Below are positions 19,764 to 31,700 of a stretch of DNA of 64,000 bases, in pieces. The stretch lies in NCBI GenBank assembly GCA_949358305.1, contig OX442317.1, positions 2,294,001-2,358,000 on the forward strand, given 5' to 3'. Position 1 is the first letter of the stretch. Each line of letters opens with the position of its first letter. The DNA comes from Strigamia acuminata. Its lineage: Eukaryota; Arthropoda; Chilopoda; Geophilomorpha; Linotaeniidae. The position numbers and the translations under genes are program-made. The notes beneath the pieces were generated by a model. That model did no database searches, was not told where the DNA came from, and worked only from the letters and a program-made list of their open reading frames with translations.

Positions 19764-20417
19764 CTGGAAAACAAAAAACTAAACTTACATCTTGCACCGA
19801 ATATTCAGCCAAAAAACCAAATATTAATGATAAAATGAGAGTAATTTGCATTTTTCAATGCAAGTTTTGCCCTTTTTAGGATAAATACCGATAAATTTTA
19901 CTATACAAATTGCATTTTATCAATTAAACATTTTTCAATGGGAATTTATTATTTTAAGTTAAAAATGGCATTTTTTGGCATAATACTTATATTGCTGGAC
20001 CTTAATAAATGTGTAGAATGTAAAAGCGCGACATAGAGAAGTAGCACGGAAGGGGGCGACAGGATCGCCAAAAGGACATGCGCGCCAACACGAGGAATGG
20101 GAGCAACAATTTAAGAAGATTAAGATTAAAACCTTTGTATATTTTTATCTTGTAAAATAAAGACATTCCTGATTTAACTAGCAAACGGACTGGACGTGTA
20201 GCGACTCTGTCAAAAGTTCTTTCGATAGTTTCACCGGGTTTCGAACGACAAGGCATTAAGTTTACAAATGTATACTCATTCCGTTCGTCTCAGTGAGCTG
20301 ATTCCGAATATGTATGGAAGAAGGGCCAAAAGTGTGCGGAAATGCCTGAAAAACGAGTTTAAAAGTCAGGACTTAGGTCTGCGCCTAGACTCCAAACTTC
20401 GAATTTAAATTGTGCAA
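19764..20417. other. Unassigned AT-rich stretch left of the satellite
   Basis: No supported gene. The segment 20020-20260 differs in composition (GC-richer, with an AATAAA at about 20156 on the plus strand) and could be the 3' end of an unidentified transposable element. I see no LTR pair or terminal repeats. Confidence 0.3.
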
Positions 20418-20696
20418 CAACCACGCACAGGATATGCCCCAAACTTTTTTTGGAACTTCCTTGACTCATCCCTAACCCACTCACCAAGTTTCAGGACCTC
20501 ACATCTTCAGATACTTGAGTTACACACTCACAAACATAGCAACTTTTCCCGAAATCGCACCCGACTTCAACCAGCCATAAAAAGAGAACCATACACAGGA
20601 AACCTCCCAAACTATTTTTGGCACTTCTTTGATTCATCCCTAAGACACTCACCAAATTTCAGCACCTCGCACCTTCAGATACTCGAGTAACACGAT
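20418..20696 (-). repeat. Satellite monomers in inverted orientation (array edge)
   Basis: About one and a half diverged monomers of the same satellite as the rest, but reverse-complemented (CTCACCAAGTTTCAG, CTTCAGATACTTGAGTTACA, CACAGGAAACCTCCCAAAC). They are more diverged than the interior monomers, as is common at array edges. Orientation flips at about 20697. Confidence 0.85.
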
Positions 20697-22993
20697 CCTA
20701 AAGAAGGAAAATTGCTATGTTTGTGAGTGTGTAACTCAAGTATCTGAAGGTGCGAAGTGCTGAAACTTGGTGAGTGTCTTAGGGATGAGTCAAGGAAGTG
20801 CCAAAAAAAGTTTGGGAGGTTTCCTGTGTATGGTTTTTTTTTATGGGTGTTTGAAGTCGGGTGCGATTTCGGAAAAATTTGAAATGTTTGAAAAAAGTTG
20901 GTATGTTTGTGAGTATGTAACTCAAGTATCTGAAGGTGTGAGGTGCTGAAACTTGGTGAGTGTCTTAGAGATGAGTCAAGAAAGTGCCAAAAAAGGTTTG
21001 GGAGGTTTCCTGTGTATGGGTTTTTTTTTATGGGTGTTTGAAGTGAGGGTGCGATTTCGGAAAAATTTGAAATGTTCCTAAAAAGTTGCTATGTTTGTGA
21101 GTATGTAACTCAAGTATATGAAGGTGTGAGGTGCTGAAACTTGGTGAGTGTCTTAGGGATGAGTCAAGGAAGTGCCAAAAAAAGTTTGGGAGGTTTCCTG
21201 TGTATGGTTTTTTTTTATGGGTGTTTGAAGTGAGGGTGCGATTTCGGGAAAAGTTGCTATGTTTGTGAGTATGTAACTCAAGTATCTGAAGGTGTGAGGT
21301 GCTGAAACTTGGTGAGTGTCTTAGGAATGAGCCAAGGAAGTGCCAAAAAAAGTTTGGGAGGTTTCCTGTGTATGGTTTTTTTTTATGGGTGTTTGAAGTG
21401 AGGGTGCGATTTCGGGAAAAGTTGCTATGTTTGTGAGTATGTAACTCAAGTATCTGAAGGTGTGAGGTGCTGAAACTTGGTGAGTGTCTTAGGAATGAGC
21501 CAAGGAAGTGCCAAAAAAAGTTTGGGAGGTTTCCTGTGTATGGGTTTTTTTTTATGGGTGTTTGAAGTGAGGGTGCGATGTCGGAAAAATTTGAAATGTT
21601 TGAAAAAAGTTGCTATGTTTGTGAGTATGTAACTCAAGTATCTGAAGGTGTGAGGTGCTGAAACTTGGTGAGTGTCTTAGGAATGAGCCAAGGAAGTGCC
21701 AAAAAAAGTTTGGGAGGTTTCCTGTGTATGGGTTTTTTTTTATGGGTGTTTGAAGTGAGGGTGCGAGGTCGGAAAAATTTGAAATGTTTGAAAAAAGTTG
21801 CTATGTTTGTGAGTATGTAACTCAAGTATATGAAGGTGTGAGGTGCTGAAACTTGGTGAGTGTCTTAGGGATGAGTCAAGGAAGTGCCAAAAAAAGTTTG
21901 GGAGGTTTCCTGTGTATGGTTTTTTTTTATGGGTGTTTGAAGTGAGGGTGCGATTTCGGGAAAAGTTGCTATGTTTGTGAGTATGTAACTCAAGTATCTG
22001 AAGGTGTGAGGTGCTGAAACTTGGTGAGTGTCTTAGGAATGAGCCAAGGAAGTGCCAAAAAAAGTTTGGGAGGTTTCCTGTGTATGGTTTTTTTTTATGG
22101 GTGTTTGAAGTGAGGGTGCGATTTCGGGAAAAGTTGCTATGTTTGTGAGTATGTAACTCAAGTATCTGAAGGTGTGAGGTGCTGAAACTTGGTGAGTGTC
22201 TTAGGAATGAGCCAAGGAAGTGCCAAAAGAAGTTTAGGAGGTTTCCTGTGTATGGGTTTTTTTTTATGGGTGTTTGAAGTGAGGGTGCGATGTCGGAAAA
22301 ATTTGAAATGTTTGAAAAAAGTTGCTATGTTTGTGAGTATGTAACTCAAGTATCTGAAGGTGTGAGGTGCTGAAACTTGGTGAGTGTCTTAGGAATGAGT
22401 CAAGGAAGTGCCAAAAAAAGTTTGGGAGGTTTCCTGTGTATGGGTTTTTTTTTATGGGTGTTTGAAGTGAGGGTGCGATGTCGGAAAAATTTGAAATGTT
22501 TGAAAAAAGTTGCTATGTTTGTGAGTATGTAACTCAAGTATCTGAAGGTGTGAGGTGCTGAAACTTGGTGAGTGTCTTAGGAATGAGTCAAGGAAGTGCC
22601 AAAAAAAGTTTGGGAGGTTTCCTGTGTATGGGTTTTTTTTTATGGGTGTTTGAAGTGAGGGTGCGATGTCGGAAAAATTTGAAATGTTTGAAAAAAGTTG
22701 CTATGTTTGTGAGTATGTAACTCAAGTATCTGAAGGTGTGAGGTGCTGAAACTTGGTGAGTGTCTTAGGGATGAGTCAAGGAAGTGCCAAAAAAAGTTTG
22801 GGAGGTTTCCTGTGTATGGGTTTTTTTTTATGGGTGTTTGAAGTGAGGGTGCAATTTCGGAAAAATTTGAAATGTTCCTAAAAAGTTGCTATGTTTGTGA
22901 GTATGCAACTCAAGTATATGAAGGTGTGAGGTGCTGAAACTTGGTGAGTGTCTTAGGGATGAGTCAAGGAAGTGCCAAAAAAAGTTTGGGAGG
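20697..22993 (+). repeat. Satellite array, segment 1
   Basis: Head-to-tail monomers of about 188 bp (full type) and about 164 bp (short type lacking AATTTGAAATGTTTGAAAA). Landmarks are TGTTTGTGAGTATGTAACTC, GGTGTGAGGTGCTGAAACTT, AGTGCCAAAAAAAGTTTGGG and a T8-T9 tract. Roughly a dozen monomers. 188 is not a multiple of 3, and the recurring 63-codon antisense ORF is a by-product of the repeat. The segment is cut at 22993 by insertion 1. Confidence 0.95.
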
Positions 22994-23244
22994 TGTGAGG
23001 TCATACGTTGACCTCACGTTGCGCGCGACCTGGCGCCGAGGCGAACACCTGCCACGCGGCGCACCTGTCGGTGTTGATTGATGACGTCGGGACGGGACAG
23101 CCAATGGAAGACCTCGTTTTATTTATTTTCGGAAAATCGATTTGTTTACCTTTGAATTTGTAAAAGCCGAATAAAGTTAGTTTGTGCACATTTTGAACCT
23201 AGACAGTCGCAAATTCCTTGTCGCTTGCTCTCTCATCGCTGACA
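22994..23244 (+). repeat. 5' LTR of insertion 1, 251 bp
   Basis: TG...CA ends; AATAAA near 23170 as probable polyadenylation signal. Immediately followed by the primer-binding site. Confidence 0.9.
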
Positions 23245-23255
23245 TGGCGCAGTCG
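23245..23255 (+). other. Primer-binding site, tRNA-Ser type
   Basis: TGGCGCAGTCG directly follows the LTR and is the complement of the tRNA-Ser acceptor 3' end (CGACTGCGCCA). Complementarity is about 11 nt, then lost. The same site occurs at 32287 in the second gag-protease element. Confidence 0.7.
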
Positions 23256-23395
23256 ACAGCTTAGGACCCGGCGGACGCGTGAACGTCGTCGCTGCGTGAG
23301 AGAGCTCGTTGGATTTTCGTTGGATTTTCGAGCCGCAACCGAAAATACGAAAATTGCCGTGCGTGGGCGTGAGGAAGGAAAACTCGGGACATAAA

Positions 23396-25471
23396 ATGGC
23401 GGACATGAAAAGTGTTTTCACTTCGACTAGCGAGCCGGTTTTGGACCTTTTGACGTGCGATACCATTCGCGACGAATGCTTGCTGCGCGGAATTGACGTA
23501 AGCAATTGCAAAAAGAAAAGTGAATTTTTGGCCACTATTTTAGCGGACAACGTGGCAAAAGATGCAGCCAAGGTCAAGCCCGAGCCAACCCAGACGGCCA
23601 TCGTGTCAACCGCAACGGGACTCGCGGGACAGATTAAAGTGCAGCACGAGGTGGACACGACGAAGGGAATGCCCGTGTTCAAAGGAAAACGTGACGAGAA
23701 CGTAGAACATTTCATCGAGTGCGTCGAGCGTGCGGCCACATTGGGAAAATGGACCGAGCACGCGAAAATTGCGGTGGCAAACGGACAATTAAAGGAAGAA
23801 GCGCTGTATTGGTATGATATTTTTGGAAAGAAATTTGTTTTGTGGTCAGAGTGGGCGGCGTCAATTAGGGATTATTTTTTGGACGTTGATACCTACGATA
23901 AGTGGAGGCAGCGAATCGCTGCGAGAAAGCAGTTGGAGAACGAGTCCCTCGCCACATATTTCGCCGCAAAAATCGCGTTGATCGAGACAACAAAGAAGGC
24001 GTTCAGTTTCTCGAAGGACGACACGATAAATGTCACAATAGAGGGAGTTCGCGATTTGCACACTCGTGATTTATTTCGCATGTCAAAATTTGATTCTTTT
24101 ATCGAATTAATTAGGAAGGGACGCGAGATTGACCGGAACAGAGAGGCCATCGAGTCACCACCGAGGACGACACCAAAAGAGACCGCGAAGCCAAATATCG
24201 AGGCCCGGACAAGGACACCACGCGATGAAACGTCATATAAAAAGGGCATGGACATGTCAAAAATACAATGTTGGCGTTGCAACGAGATGGGCCATTGTTC
24301 ATTTGATTGTTCCAAAGCGAAAAAGCCCGAACAGAAGGAGGGAGACGCAAGGCAACAACCGAGGGACGCCGAGAAAAAGAAGATCAACATTTGCATGGTT
24401 AGGACGAAGTGTCCGGAGTCGAATCTCGTCGTCGTGGATTGCCAGTCAGCGGAGCTCGGGGGACAGGTGGAGGCCCTGATTGACTGTGGGGCAAACTGCT
24501 CGACCGTAGATCAACTTTTTGTTGGGGACGGCGTTGAAATTCGCCCAAATTTGGAGAAAGAATATTTCAAGACGGCGAGTGGCGACAAACAGGTGTTGGG
24601 CCACGTAGACCTGAACGTGCAAATCGGTAAAATGAGGACCAGGATTAGCGACGTTGCCGTGGTCCAGGATGCGCCTTTCCCGCTGGTCATCGGGATGGAC
24701 TGGCGCAAACAGGCCGGTTTGGCTTGGATGATTTCCGGCGACGGCGACGTGACTTTTTATAAGGAGATCAAGGAATCGATGCCGGCGATGCATTACATTT
24801 TTCGAGCCCCACTGCGGATTTCAGCGGAGGACCGGTCGTTCGGGGAGCAGGACGAGCCGGGAAAGTGTGTGGGCGAGGAGCGCGAGATTCGTCTAGAACA
24901 CAAAAAGGGAAAGGAGAATGAGATCCCCGACGCACTTTCACGAGCAATCGAATCAGGGACGACAGTCGTATTGGCGACAATTAAGTTGAGAGATGGGACA
25001 CTGCGAGAGGACCAGCGGAGTGATGCGTTTTGCAGGGAGAAGACGGCGTGCCCCCCGACGGAGTTCGAGGCGGTCGACGGATTTCTCCACCACGTGGAAA
25101 CACGACGAAATAGGAAGTGTTCCCGAATTGTGGTGCCGGGGAGCATGACCGACAAATTAACGAAGGCGGTCCACGAATCATGCGAACATGCAATCGCTCT
25201 TAAAACGTTATCTAGACCGAGAAGGCACTGGTGGAAAGGTATGCAGAGCTGCGTGAGAGGTTTTGCTCGGAACTGTACGAGGGGCCATCGACGGAGGAAA
25301 TCCGAGGTCTTACACGAGGGCCCACATTTAATCACGGAGCGTTTGGGGACCGAGGTTTACATTCTGTCACATGAGGACGGCCGAACTTGGAAGGCGCATG
25401 GCGCCCAGTTGAGGAAGTGTAACGAGGAGGCCGTGATGGGGACCATCACTACCCCCGGGGTGGACGTGTGA
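23396..25471 (+). CDS. Gag-protease with fused RNase H tail and integrase ends (691 codons)
   Basis: First ATG of the open frame (MADMKSVFTS). Residues about 15-50 resemble a SAP-like helix pair (TIRDECLLRGIDVS). Gag core about 85-260. CCHC knuckle CWRCNEMGHCSFDC near 291. Retropepsin-like domain with IDCGAN near 362 and VIGMDW near 433. Then the frame jumps to the RNase H/integrase linker (EIPDALSRA, about 512), an integrase HHCC-type zinc region (HESCEH...CVRGFARNC, about 590-628), and an integrase C-terminal GPxxITERL...GRTWKAH segment (about 641-680). RT, RNase H core and the integrase catalytic core are missing, yet the frame is kept. The stop TGA uses bases 3-5 of the 3' LTR. Active-site D-C-G replaces the usual D-S/T-G. 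Confidence 0.87.
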   Translation: MADMKSVFTSTSEPVLDLLTCDTIRDECLLRGIDVSNCKKKSEFLATILADNVAKDAAKVKPEPTQTAIVSTATGLAGQIKVQHEVDTTKGMPVFKGKRDENVEHFIECVERAATLGKWTEHAKIAVANGQLKEEALYWYDIFGKKFVLWSEWAASIRDYFLDVDTYDKWRQRIAARKQLENESLATYFAAKIALIETTKKAFSFSKDDTINVTIEGVRDLHTRDLFRMSKFDSFIELIRKGREIDRNREAIESPPRTTPKETAKPNIEARTRTPRDETSYKKGMDMSKIQCWRCNEMGHCSFDCSKAKKPEQKEGDARQQPRDAEKKKINICMVRTKCPESNLVVVDCQSAELGGQVEALIDCGANCSTVDQLFVGDGVEIRPNLEKEYFKTASGDKQVLGHVDLNVQIGKMRTRISDVAVVQDAPFPLVIGMDWRKQAGLAWMISGDGDVTFYKEIKESMPAMHYIFRAPLRISAEDRSFGEQDEPGKCVGEEREIRLEHKKGKENEIPDALSRAIESGTTVVLATIKLRDGTLREDQRSDAFCREKTACPPTEFEAVDGFLHHVETRRNRKCSRIVVPGSMTDKLTKAVHESCEHAIALKTLSRPRRHWWKGMQSCVRGFARNCTRGHRRRKSEVLHEGPHLITERLGTEVYILSHEDGRTWKAHGAQLRKCNEEAVMGTITTPGVDV

Positions 25472-25717
25472 GGTCATACGTTGACCTCACGTTGCGCGCA
25501 ACCTGGCGCCGAGGCGAACACCTGCCACGCGGCGCACCTGTCGGTGTTGATTGATGACGTCGGGACGGGACAGCCAATGGAAGACCTCGTTTTATTTATT
25601 TTCGGAAAATCGATTTGTTTACCTTTGAATTTGTAAAAGCCGAATAAAGTTAGTTTGTGCACATTTTGAACCTAGACAGTCGCAAATTCCTTGTCGCTTG
25701 CTCTCTCATCGCTGACA
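25467..25717 (+). repeat. 3' LTR of insertion 1, 251 bp
   Basis: Same length as the 5' LTR and nearly identical. The bases before it (CCCCCGGGGTGGACG) are not a typical polypurine tract, which is unusual for an element that must prime plus-strand synthesis there. Confidence 0.9.
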
Positions 25718-28700
25718 GGAGGTTTCCTGTGTATAGTTTTCTTTATATGGGTGTTTGAAGTCGGGTGCGATGTCGGAAAAATTTGAAATGTTTGAAAAAA
25801 GTTGCTATGTTTGTGAGTATGTAACTCAAGTATCTGAAGGTGTGAGGTGCTGAAACTTGGTGAGTGTCTTAGAGATGAGTCAAGGAAGTGCCAAAAAAAG
25901 TTTGGGAGGTTTCCTGTGTATGGGTTTTTTTTTATGGGTGTTTGAAGTGAGGGTGCGAGGTCGGAAAAATTTGAAATGTTTGAAAAAAGTTGCTATGTTT
26001 GTGAGTATGTAACTCAAGTATCTGAAGGTGTGAGGTGCTGAAACTTGGTGAGTGTCTTAGGAATGAGCCAAGGAAGTGCCAAAAGAAGTTTAGGAGGTTT
26101 CCTGTGTATGGGTTTTTTTTTATGGGTGTTTGAAGTGAGGGTGCAATGTCGGAAAAATTTGAAATGTTTGAAAAAAGTTGCTATGTTTGTGAGTATGTAA
26201 CTCAAGTATCTGAAGGTGTGAGGTGCTGAAACTTGGTGAGTGTCTTAGGAATGAGTCAAGGAAGTGCCAAAAAAAGTTTGGGAGGTTTCCTGTGTATGGG
26301 TTTTTTTTTATCGGTGTTTGAAGTGAGGGTGCGATGTCGGAAAAATTTGAAATGTTTGAAAAAAGTTGCTATGTTTGTGAGTATGTAACTCAAGTATCTG
26401 AAGGTGTGAGGTGCTGAAACTTGGTGAGTGTCTTAGGGATGAGTCAAGGAAGTGCCAAAAAAAGTTTGGGAGGTTTCCTGTGTATAGTTTTCTTTATATG
26501 GGTGTTTGAAGTCGGGTGCGATGTCGGAAAAATTTGAAATGTTTGAAAAAAGTTGCTATGTTTGTGAGTATGTAACTCAAGTATCTGAAGGTGTGAGGTG
26601 CTGAAACTTGGTGAGTGTCTTAGGAATGAGCCAAGGAAGTGCCAAAAAAAGTTTAGGAGGTTTCCTGTGTATGGGTTTTTTTTTGTGGGTGTTTGAAGTG
26701 AGGGTGCGATTTCGGAAAAATTTGAAATGTTTGAAAAAAGTTGGTATGTTTGTGAGTATGTAACTCAAGTATCTGAAGGTGTGAGGTGCTGAAACTTGGT
26801 GAGTGTCTTAGAGATGAGTCAAGGAAGTGCCAAAAAAGGTTTGGGAGGTTTCCTGTGTATGGGTTTTTTTTTATGGGTGTTTGAAGTGAGGGTGCGATTT
26901 CGGAAAAATTTGAAATGTTCCTAAAAAGTTGCTATGTTTGTGAGTATGTAACTCAAGTATATGAAGGTGTGAGGTGCTGAAACTTGGTGAGTGTCTTAAG
27001 GATGAGTCAAAAAAGTGCCAAAAAAAGTTTGGGAGGTTTCCTGTGTATAGTTTTCTTTATATGGGTGTTTGAAGTCGGGTGCGATGTCGGAAAAATTTGA
27101 AATGTTTGAAAAAAGTTGCTATGTTTGTGAGTATGTAACTCAAGTATCTGAAGGTGTGAGGTGCTGAAACTTGGTGAGTGTCTTAGAGTTGAGTCAAGGA
27201 AGTGCCAAAAAAAGTTTGGGAGGTTTCCTGTGTATGGTTTTTTTTTATGGGTGTTTGAAGTGAGGGTGCGATTTCGGGAAAAGTTGCTATGTTTGTGAGT
27301 ATGTAACTCAAGTATCTGAAGGTGTGAGGTGCTGAAACTTGGTGAGTGTCTTAGGAATGAGCCAAGGAAGTGCCAAAAAAAGTTCGGGAGGTTTCCTGTG
27401 TATAGTTTTCTTTATATGGGTGTTTGAAGTCGGGTGCGATGTCGGAAAAATTTGAAATGTTTGTGAGTATGTAACTCAAGTATCTGAAGGTGTGAGGTGC
27501 TGAAACTTGGTGAGTGTCTTAGGGATGAGCCAAGGAAGTGCCAAAAAAAGTTTGGGAGGTTTCCTGTGTATGGGTTTTTTTTTATGGGTGTTTGAAGTGA
27601 GGGTGCGATGTCGGAAAAATTTGAAATGTTTGAAAAAAGTTGCTATGTTTGTGAGTATGTAACTCAAGTATCTGAAGGTGTGAGGTGCTGAACCTTGGTG
27701 AGTGTCTTAGGAATGAGCCAAGGAAGTGCCAAAAAAAGTTTGGGAGGTTTCCTGTGTATGGGTTTTTTTTATGGGTGTTTGAAGTGAGGGTGCGATGTTG
27801 GAAAAATTTGAAATGTTCCTAAAAAGTTGCTATGTTTGTGAGTATGTAACTCAAGTATCTGAAGGTGTGAGGTGCTGAAACTTGGTGAGTGTCTTAGGGA
27901 TGAGTCAAGAAAGTGCCAAAAAAAGTTTGGGAGGTTTCCTGTGTATGGGTTTTTTTTTATGGGTGTTTGAAGTGAGGGTGCAATGTCGGAAAAATTTGAA
28001 ATGTTTGAAAAAAGTTGCTATGTTTGTGAGTATGTAACTCAAGTATCTGAAGGTGTGAGGTGCTGAAACTTGGTGAGTGTCTTAGGAATGAGTCAAGGAA
28101 ATGCCAAAAAAAGTTTGGGAGGTTTCCTGTGTATGGTTTTTTTTTATGGGTGTTTGAAGTGAGGGTGCGATTTCGGGAAAAGTTGCTATGTTTGTGAGTA
28201 TGTAACTGAAGTATCTGAAGGTGTGAGGTGCTGAAACTTGGTGAGTGACTTAGGAATGAGCCAAGGAAGTGCCAAAAAAAGTTTGGGAGGTTTCCTGTGT
28301 ATGGGTTTTTTTTTATGGGTGTTTGAAGTGAGGGTGCGATGTCGGAAAAATTTGAAATGTTCCTAAAAAGTTGCTATGTTTGTGAGTATGTAACTCAAGT
28401 ATCTGAAGGTGTGAGGTGCTGAAACTTGGTGAGTGTCTTAGGGATGAGTCAAGGAAGTGCCAAAAAAAGTTTGGGAGGTTTCCTGTGTATGGGTTTTTTT
28501 TTATGGGTGTTTGAAGTGAGGGTGCGATTTCGGAAAAATTTGAAATGTTCCTAAAAATTTGCTATGTTTGTGAGTATGTAACTCAAGTATCTGAAGGTGT
28601 GAGGTGCTGAACCTTGGTGAGTGTCTTAGGAATGAGCCAAGGAAGTGCCAAAAAAAGTGTGGGAGGTTTCCTGTGTATAGTTTTCTTTATATGGGTGTTT

Positions 28701-31700
28701 GAAGTCGGGTGCGATGTCGGAAAAATTTGAAATGTTCCTAAAAATTTGCTATGTTTGTGAGTATGTAACTCAAGTATCTGAAGGTGTGAGGTGCTGAAAC
28801 TTGGTGAGTGTCTTAGGAATGAGCCAAGGAAGTGCCAAAAAAAGGTTAGGAGGTTTCCTGTGTATGGGTTTTTTTTTATGGGTGTTTGAAGTCGGGTGCG
28901 ATGTCGGAAAAATTTGAAATGTTCCTAAAAAGTTGCTATGTTTGTGAGTATGTAACTCAAGTATATGAAGGTGTGAGGTGCTGAAACCTGGTGAGTGTCT
29001 TAGAGATGAGTCAAGGAAGTGCCAAAAATAGTTTGGGAGGTTTCCTGTGTATGGTTTTTTTTTATGGGTGTTTGAAGTGAGGGTGCGATTTCGGGAAAAG
29101 TTGCTATGTTTGTGAGTATGTAACTCAAGTATCTGAAGGTGTGAGGTGCTGAAACTTGGTGAGTGTCTTAGGGATGAGTGAAGAAAGTGCCAAAAAAAGT
29201 TTGGGAGGTTTCCTGTGTATGGGTTTTTTTTTATTGGTGTTTGAAGTGAGGGTGCAATGTCGGAAAAATTTGAAATGTTTGAAAAAAGTTGCTATGTTTG
29301 TGAGTATGTAACTCAAGTATCTGAAGGTGTGAGGTGCTGAAACTTGGTGAGTGTCTTAGGAATGAGCCAAGGAAGTGCCAAAAAAAGTTTGGGAGGTTTC
29401 CTGTGTATGGGTTTTTTTTTATGGGTGTTTGAAGTGAGGGTGCGATGTCGGAAAAAGTTGCTATGTTTGTGAGTATGTAACTCAAGTATCTGAAGGTGTG
29501 AGGTGCTGAAACTTGGTGAGTGTCTTAGGGATGAGTCAAGGAAGTGCCAAAAAAAGTTTGGGTGGTTTCCTGTGTATGGGTTTTTTTTATGGGTGTTTGA
29601 AGTGAGGGTGCGATGTTGGAAAAATTTGAAATGTTCCTAAAAAGTTGCTATGTTTGTGAGTATGTAACTCAAGTATCTGAAGGTGTGAGGTGCTGAAACT
29701 TGGTGAGTGTCTTAGGAATGAGCGAAGGAAGTGCCAAAAAAAGTTTGGGAGGTTTCCTGTGTATGGGTTTTTTTTTATGGGTGTTTGAAGTGAGGGTGCG
29801 ATGTCGGAAAAATTTGAAATGTTTGAAAAAAGTTGCTATGTTTGTGAGTATGTAACTCAAGTATCTGAAGGTGTGAGGTGCTGAAACTTGGTGAGTGTCT
29901 TAGGAATGAGCCAAGAAAGTGCCAAAAAAAAGTTTGGGAGATTTCCTGTGTATAGTTTTCTTTATATGGGTGTTTGAAGTCGGGTGCGATTTCGGAAAAA
30001 TTTGAAATGTTTGAAAAAGGTTGCTATGTTTGTGAGTATGTAACTCAAGTATCTGAAGGTGTGAAGTGCTGAAACTTGGTGAGTGTGTTAGGGATGAGTC
30101 AAGGAAGTGCCAAAAAAAGTTTGGGAGGTTTCCTGTGTATGGGTTTTTTTTTATGGGTGTTTGAAGTGAGGGTGCGATGTCGGAAAAATTTGAAATGTTT
30201 GAAAAAAGTTGCTATGTTTGTGAGTATGTAACTCAAGTATCTGAAGGTGTGAGGTGCTGAACCTTGGTGAGTGTCTTAGGAATGAGCCAAGGAAGTGCCA
30301 AAAAAAGTTTGGGAGGTTTCCTGTGTATGGTTTTTTTTTATGGGTGTTTGAAGTGAGGGTGCAATTTCGGGAAAAGTTGCTATGTTTGTGAGTATGTAAC
30401 TGAAGTATCTGAAGGTGTGAGGTGCTGAAACTTGGTGAGTGACTTAGGAATGAGCCAAAGAAGTGCCAAAAAAGTTTGGGAGGTTTCCTGTGTATGGGTT
30501 TTTTTTTATGGGTGTTTGAAGTGAGGGTGCGATGTCGGAAAAATTTGAAATGTTCCTAAAAAGTTGCTATGTTTGTGAGTATGTAACTCAAGTATCTGAA
30601 GGTGTGAGGTGCTGAAACTTGGTGAGTGTCTTAGGAATGAGCCAAGGAAATGCCAAAAAAAGTTTGGGAGGTTTCCTGTGTATGGGTTTTTTTTTATGGG
30701 TGTTTGAAGTGAGGGTGCGATGTCGGAAAAATTTGAAATGTTTGAAAAAAGTTGCTATGTTTGTGAGTATGTAACTCAAGTATCTGAAGGTGTGAGGTGC
30801 TGAACCTTGGTGAGTGTCTTAGGAATGAGCCAAGGAAGTGCCAAAAAAAGTTTGGGAGGTTTCCTGTGTATGGGTTTTTTTTTATGGGTGTTTGAAGTGA
30901 GGGTGCGATGTCGGAAAAATTTGAAATGTTCCTAAAAAGTTGCTATGTTTGTGAGTATGTAACTCAAGTATCTGAAGGTGTGAGGTGCTGAAACTTGGTG
31001 AGTGTCTTAGGAATGAGCCAAGGAAATGCCAAAAAAAGTTTGGGAGGTTTCCTGTGTATGGGTTTTTTTTTATGGGTGTTTGAAGTGAGGGTGCGATGTC
31101 GGAAAAATTTGAAATGTTTGAAAAAAGTTGCTATGTTTGTGAGTATGTAACTCAAGTATCTGAAGGTGTGAGGTGCTGAAACTTGGTGAGTGTCTTAGGA
31201 ATGAGCCAAGGAAATGCCAAAAAAAGTTTGGGAGGTTTCCTGTGTATGGGTTTTTTTTTATGGGTGTTTGAAGTGAGGGTGCGATGTCGGAAAAATTTGA
31301 AATGTTTGAAAAAAGTTGCTATGTTTGTGAGTATGTAACTCAAGTATCTGAAGGTGTGAGGTGCTGAAACTTGGTGAGTGTCTTAGGAATGAGCCAAGGA
31401 AATGCCAAAAAAAGTTTGGGAGGTTTCCTGTGTATGGGTTTTTTTTTATGGGTGTTTGAAGTGAGGGTGCGATGTCGGAAAAATTTGAAATGTTTGAAAA
31501 AAGTTGCTATGTTTGTGAGTATGTAACTCAAGTATCTGAAGGTGTGAGGTGCTGAACCTTGGTGAGTGTCTTAGGAATGAGCCAAGGAAGTGCCAAAAAA
31601 AGTTTGGGAGGTTTCCTGTGTATAGTTTTCTTTATATGGGTGTTTGAAGTCGGGTGCGATGTCGGAAAAATTTGAAATGTTTGTGAGTATGTAACTCAAG

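Larger units (their letters stand above)
22994..25717 (+). mobile_element. RT-less gypsy-type LTR element inserted in the satellite (insertion 1)
   Basis: 251-bp LTRs at 22994-23244 and 25467-25717 (TGTGAGG...GCTGACA) differ at one base I could see (GCGCGCGACC versus GCGCGCAACC). The perfect 5-bp target duplication GGAGG (22989-22993, 25718-25722) matches the single copy expected in an uninterrupted monomer. The 2.2-kb interior holds one long ORF. Its size is about half that of an autonomous gypsy element. Confidence 0.93.

Noticed and set aside
20697-22993. CRISPR-like array
   Set aside because: The whole monomer is repeated with no unique spacers, monomers are about 188 bp, and the context is eukaryotic.
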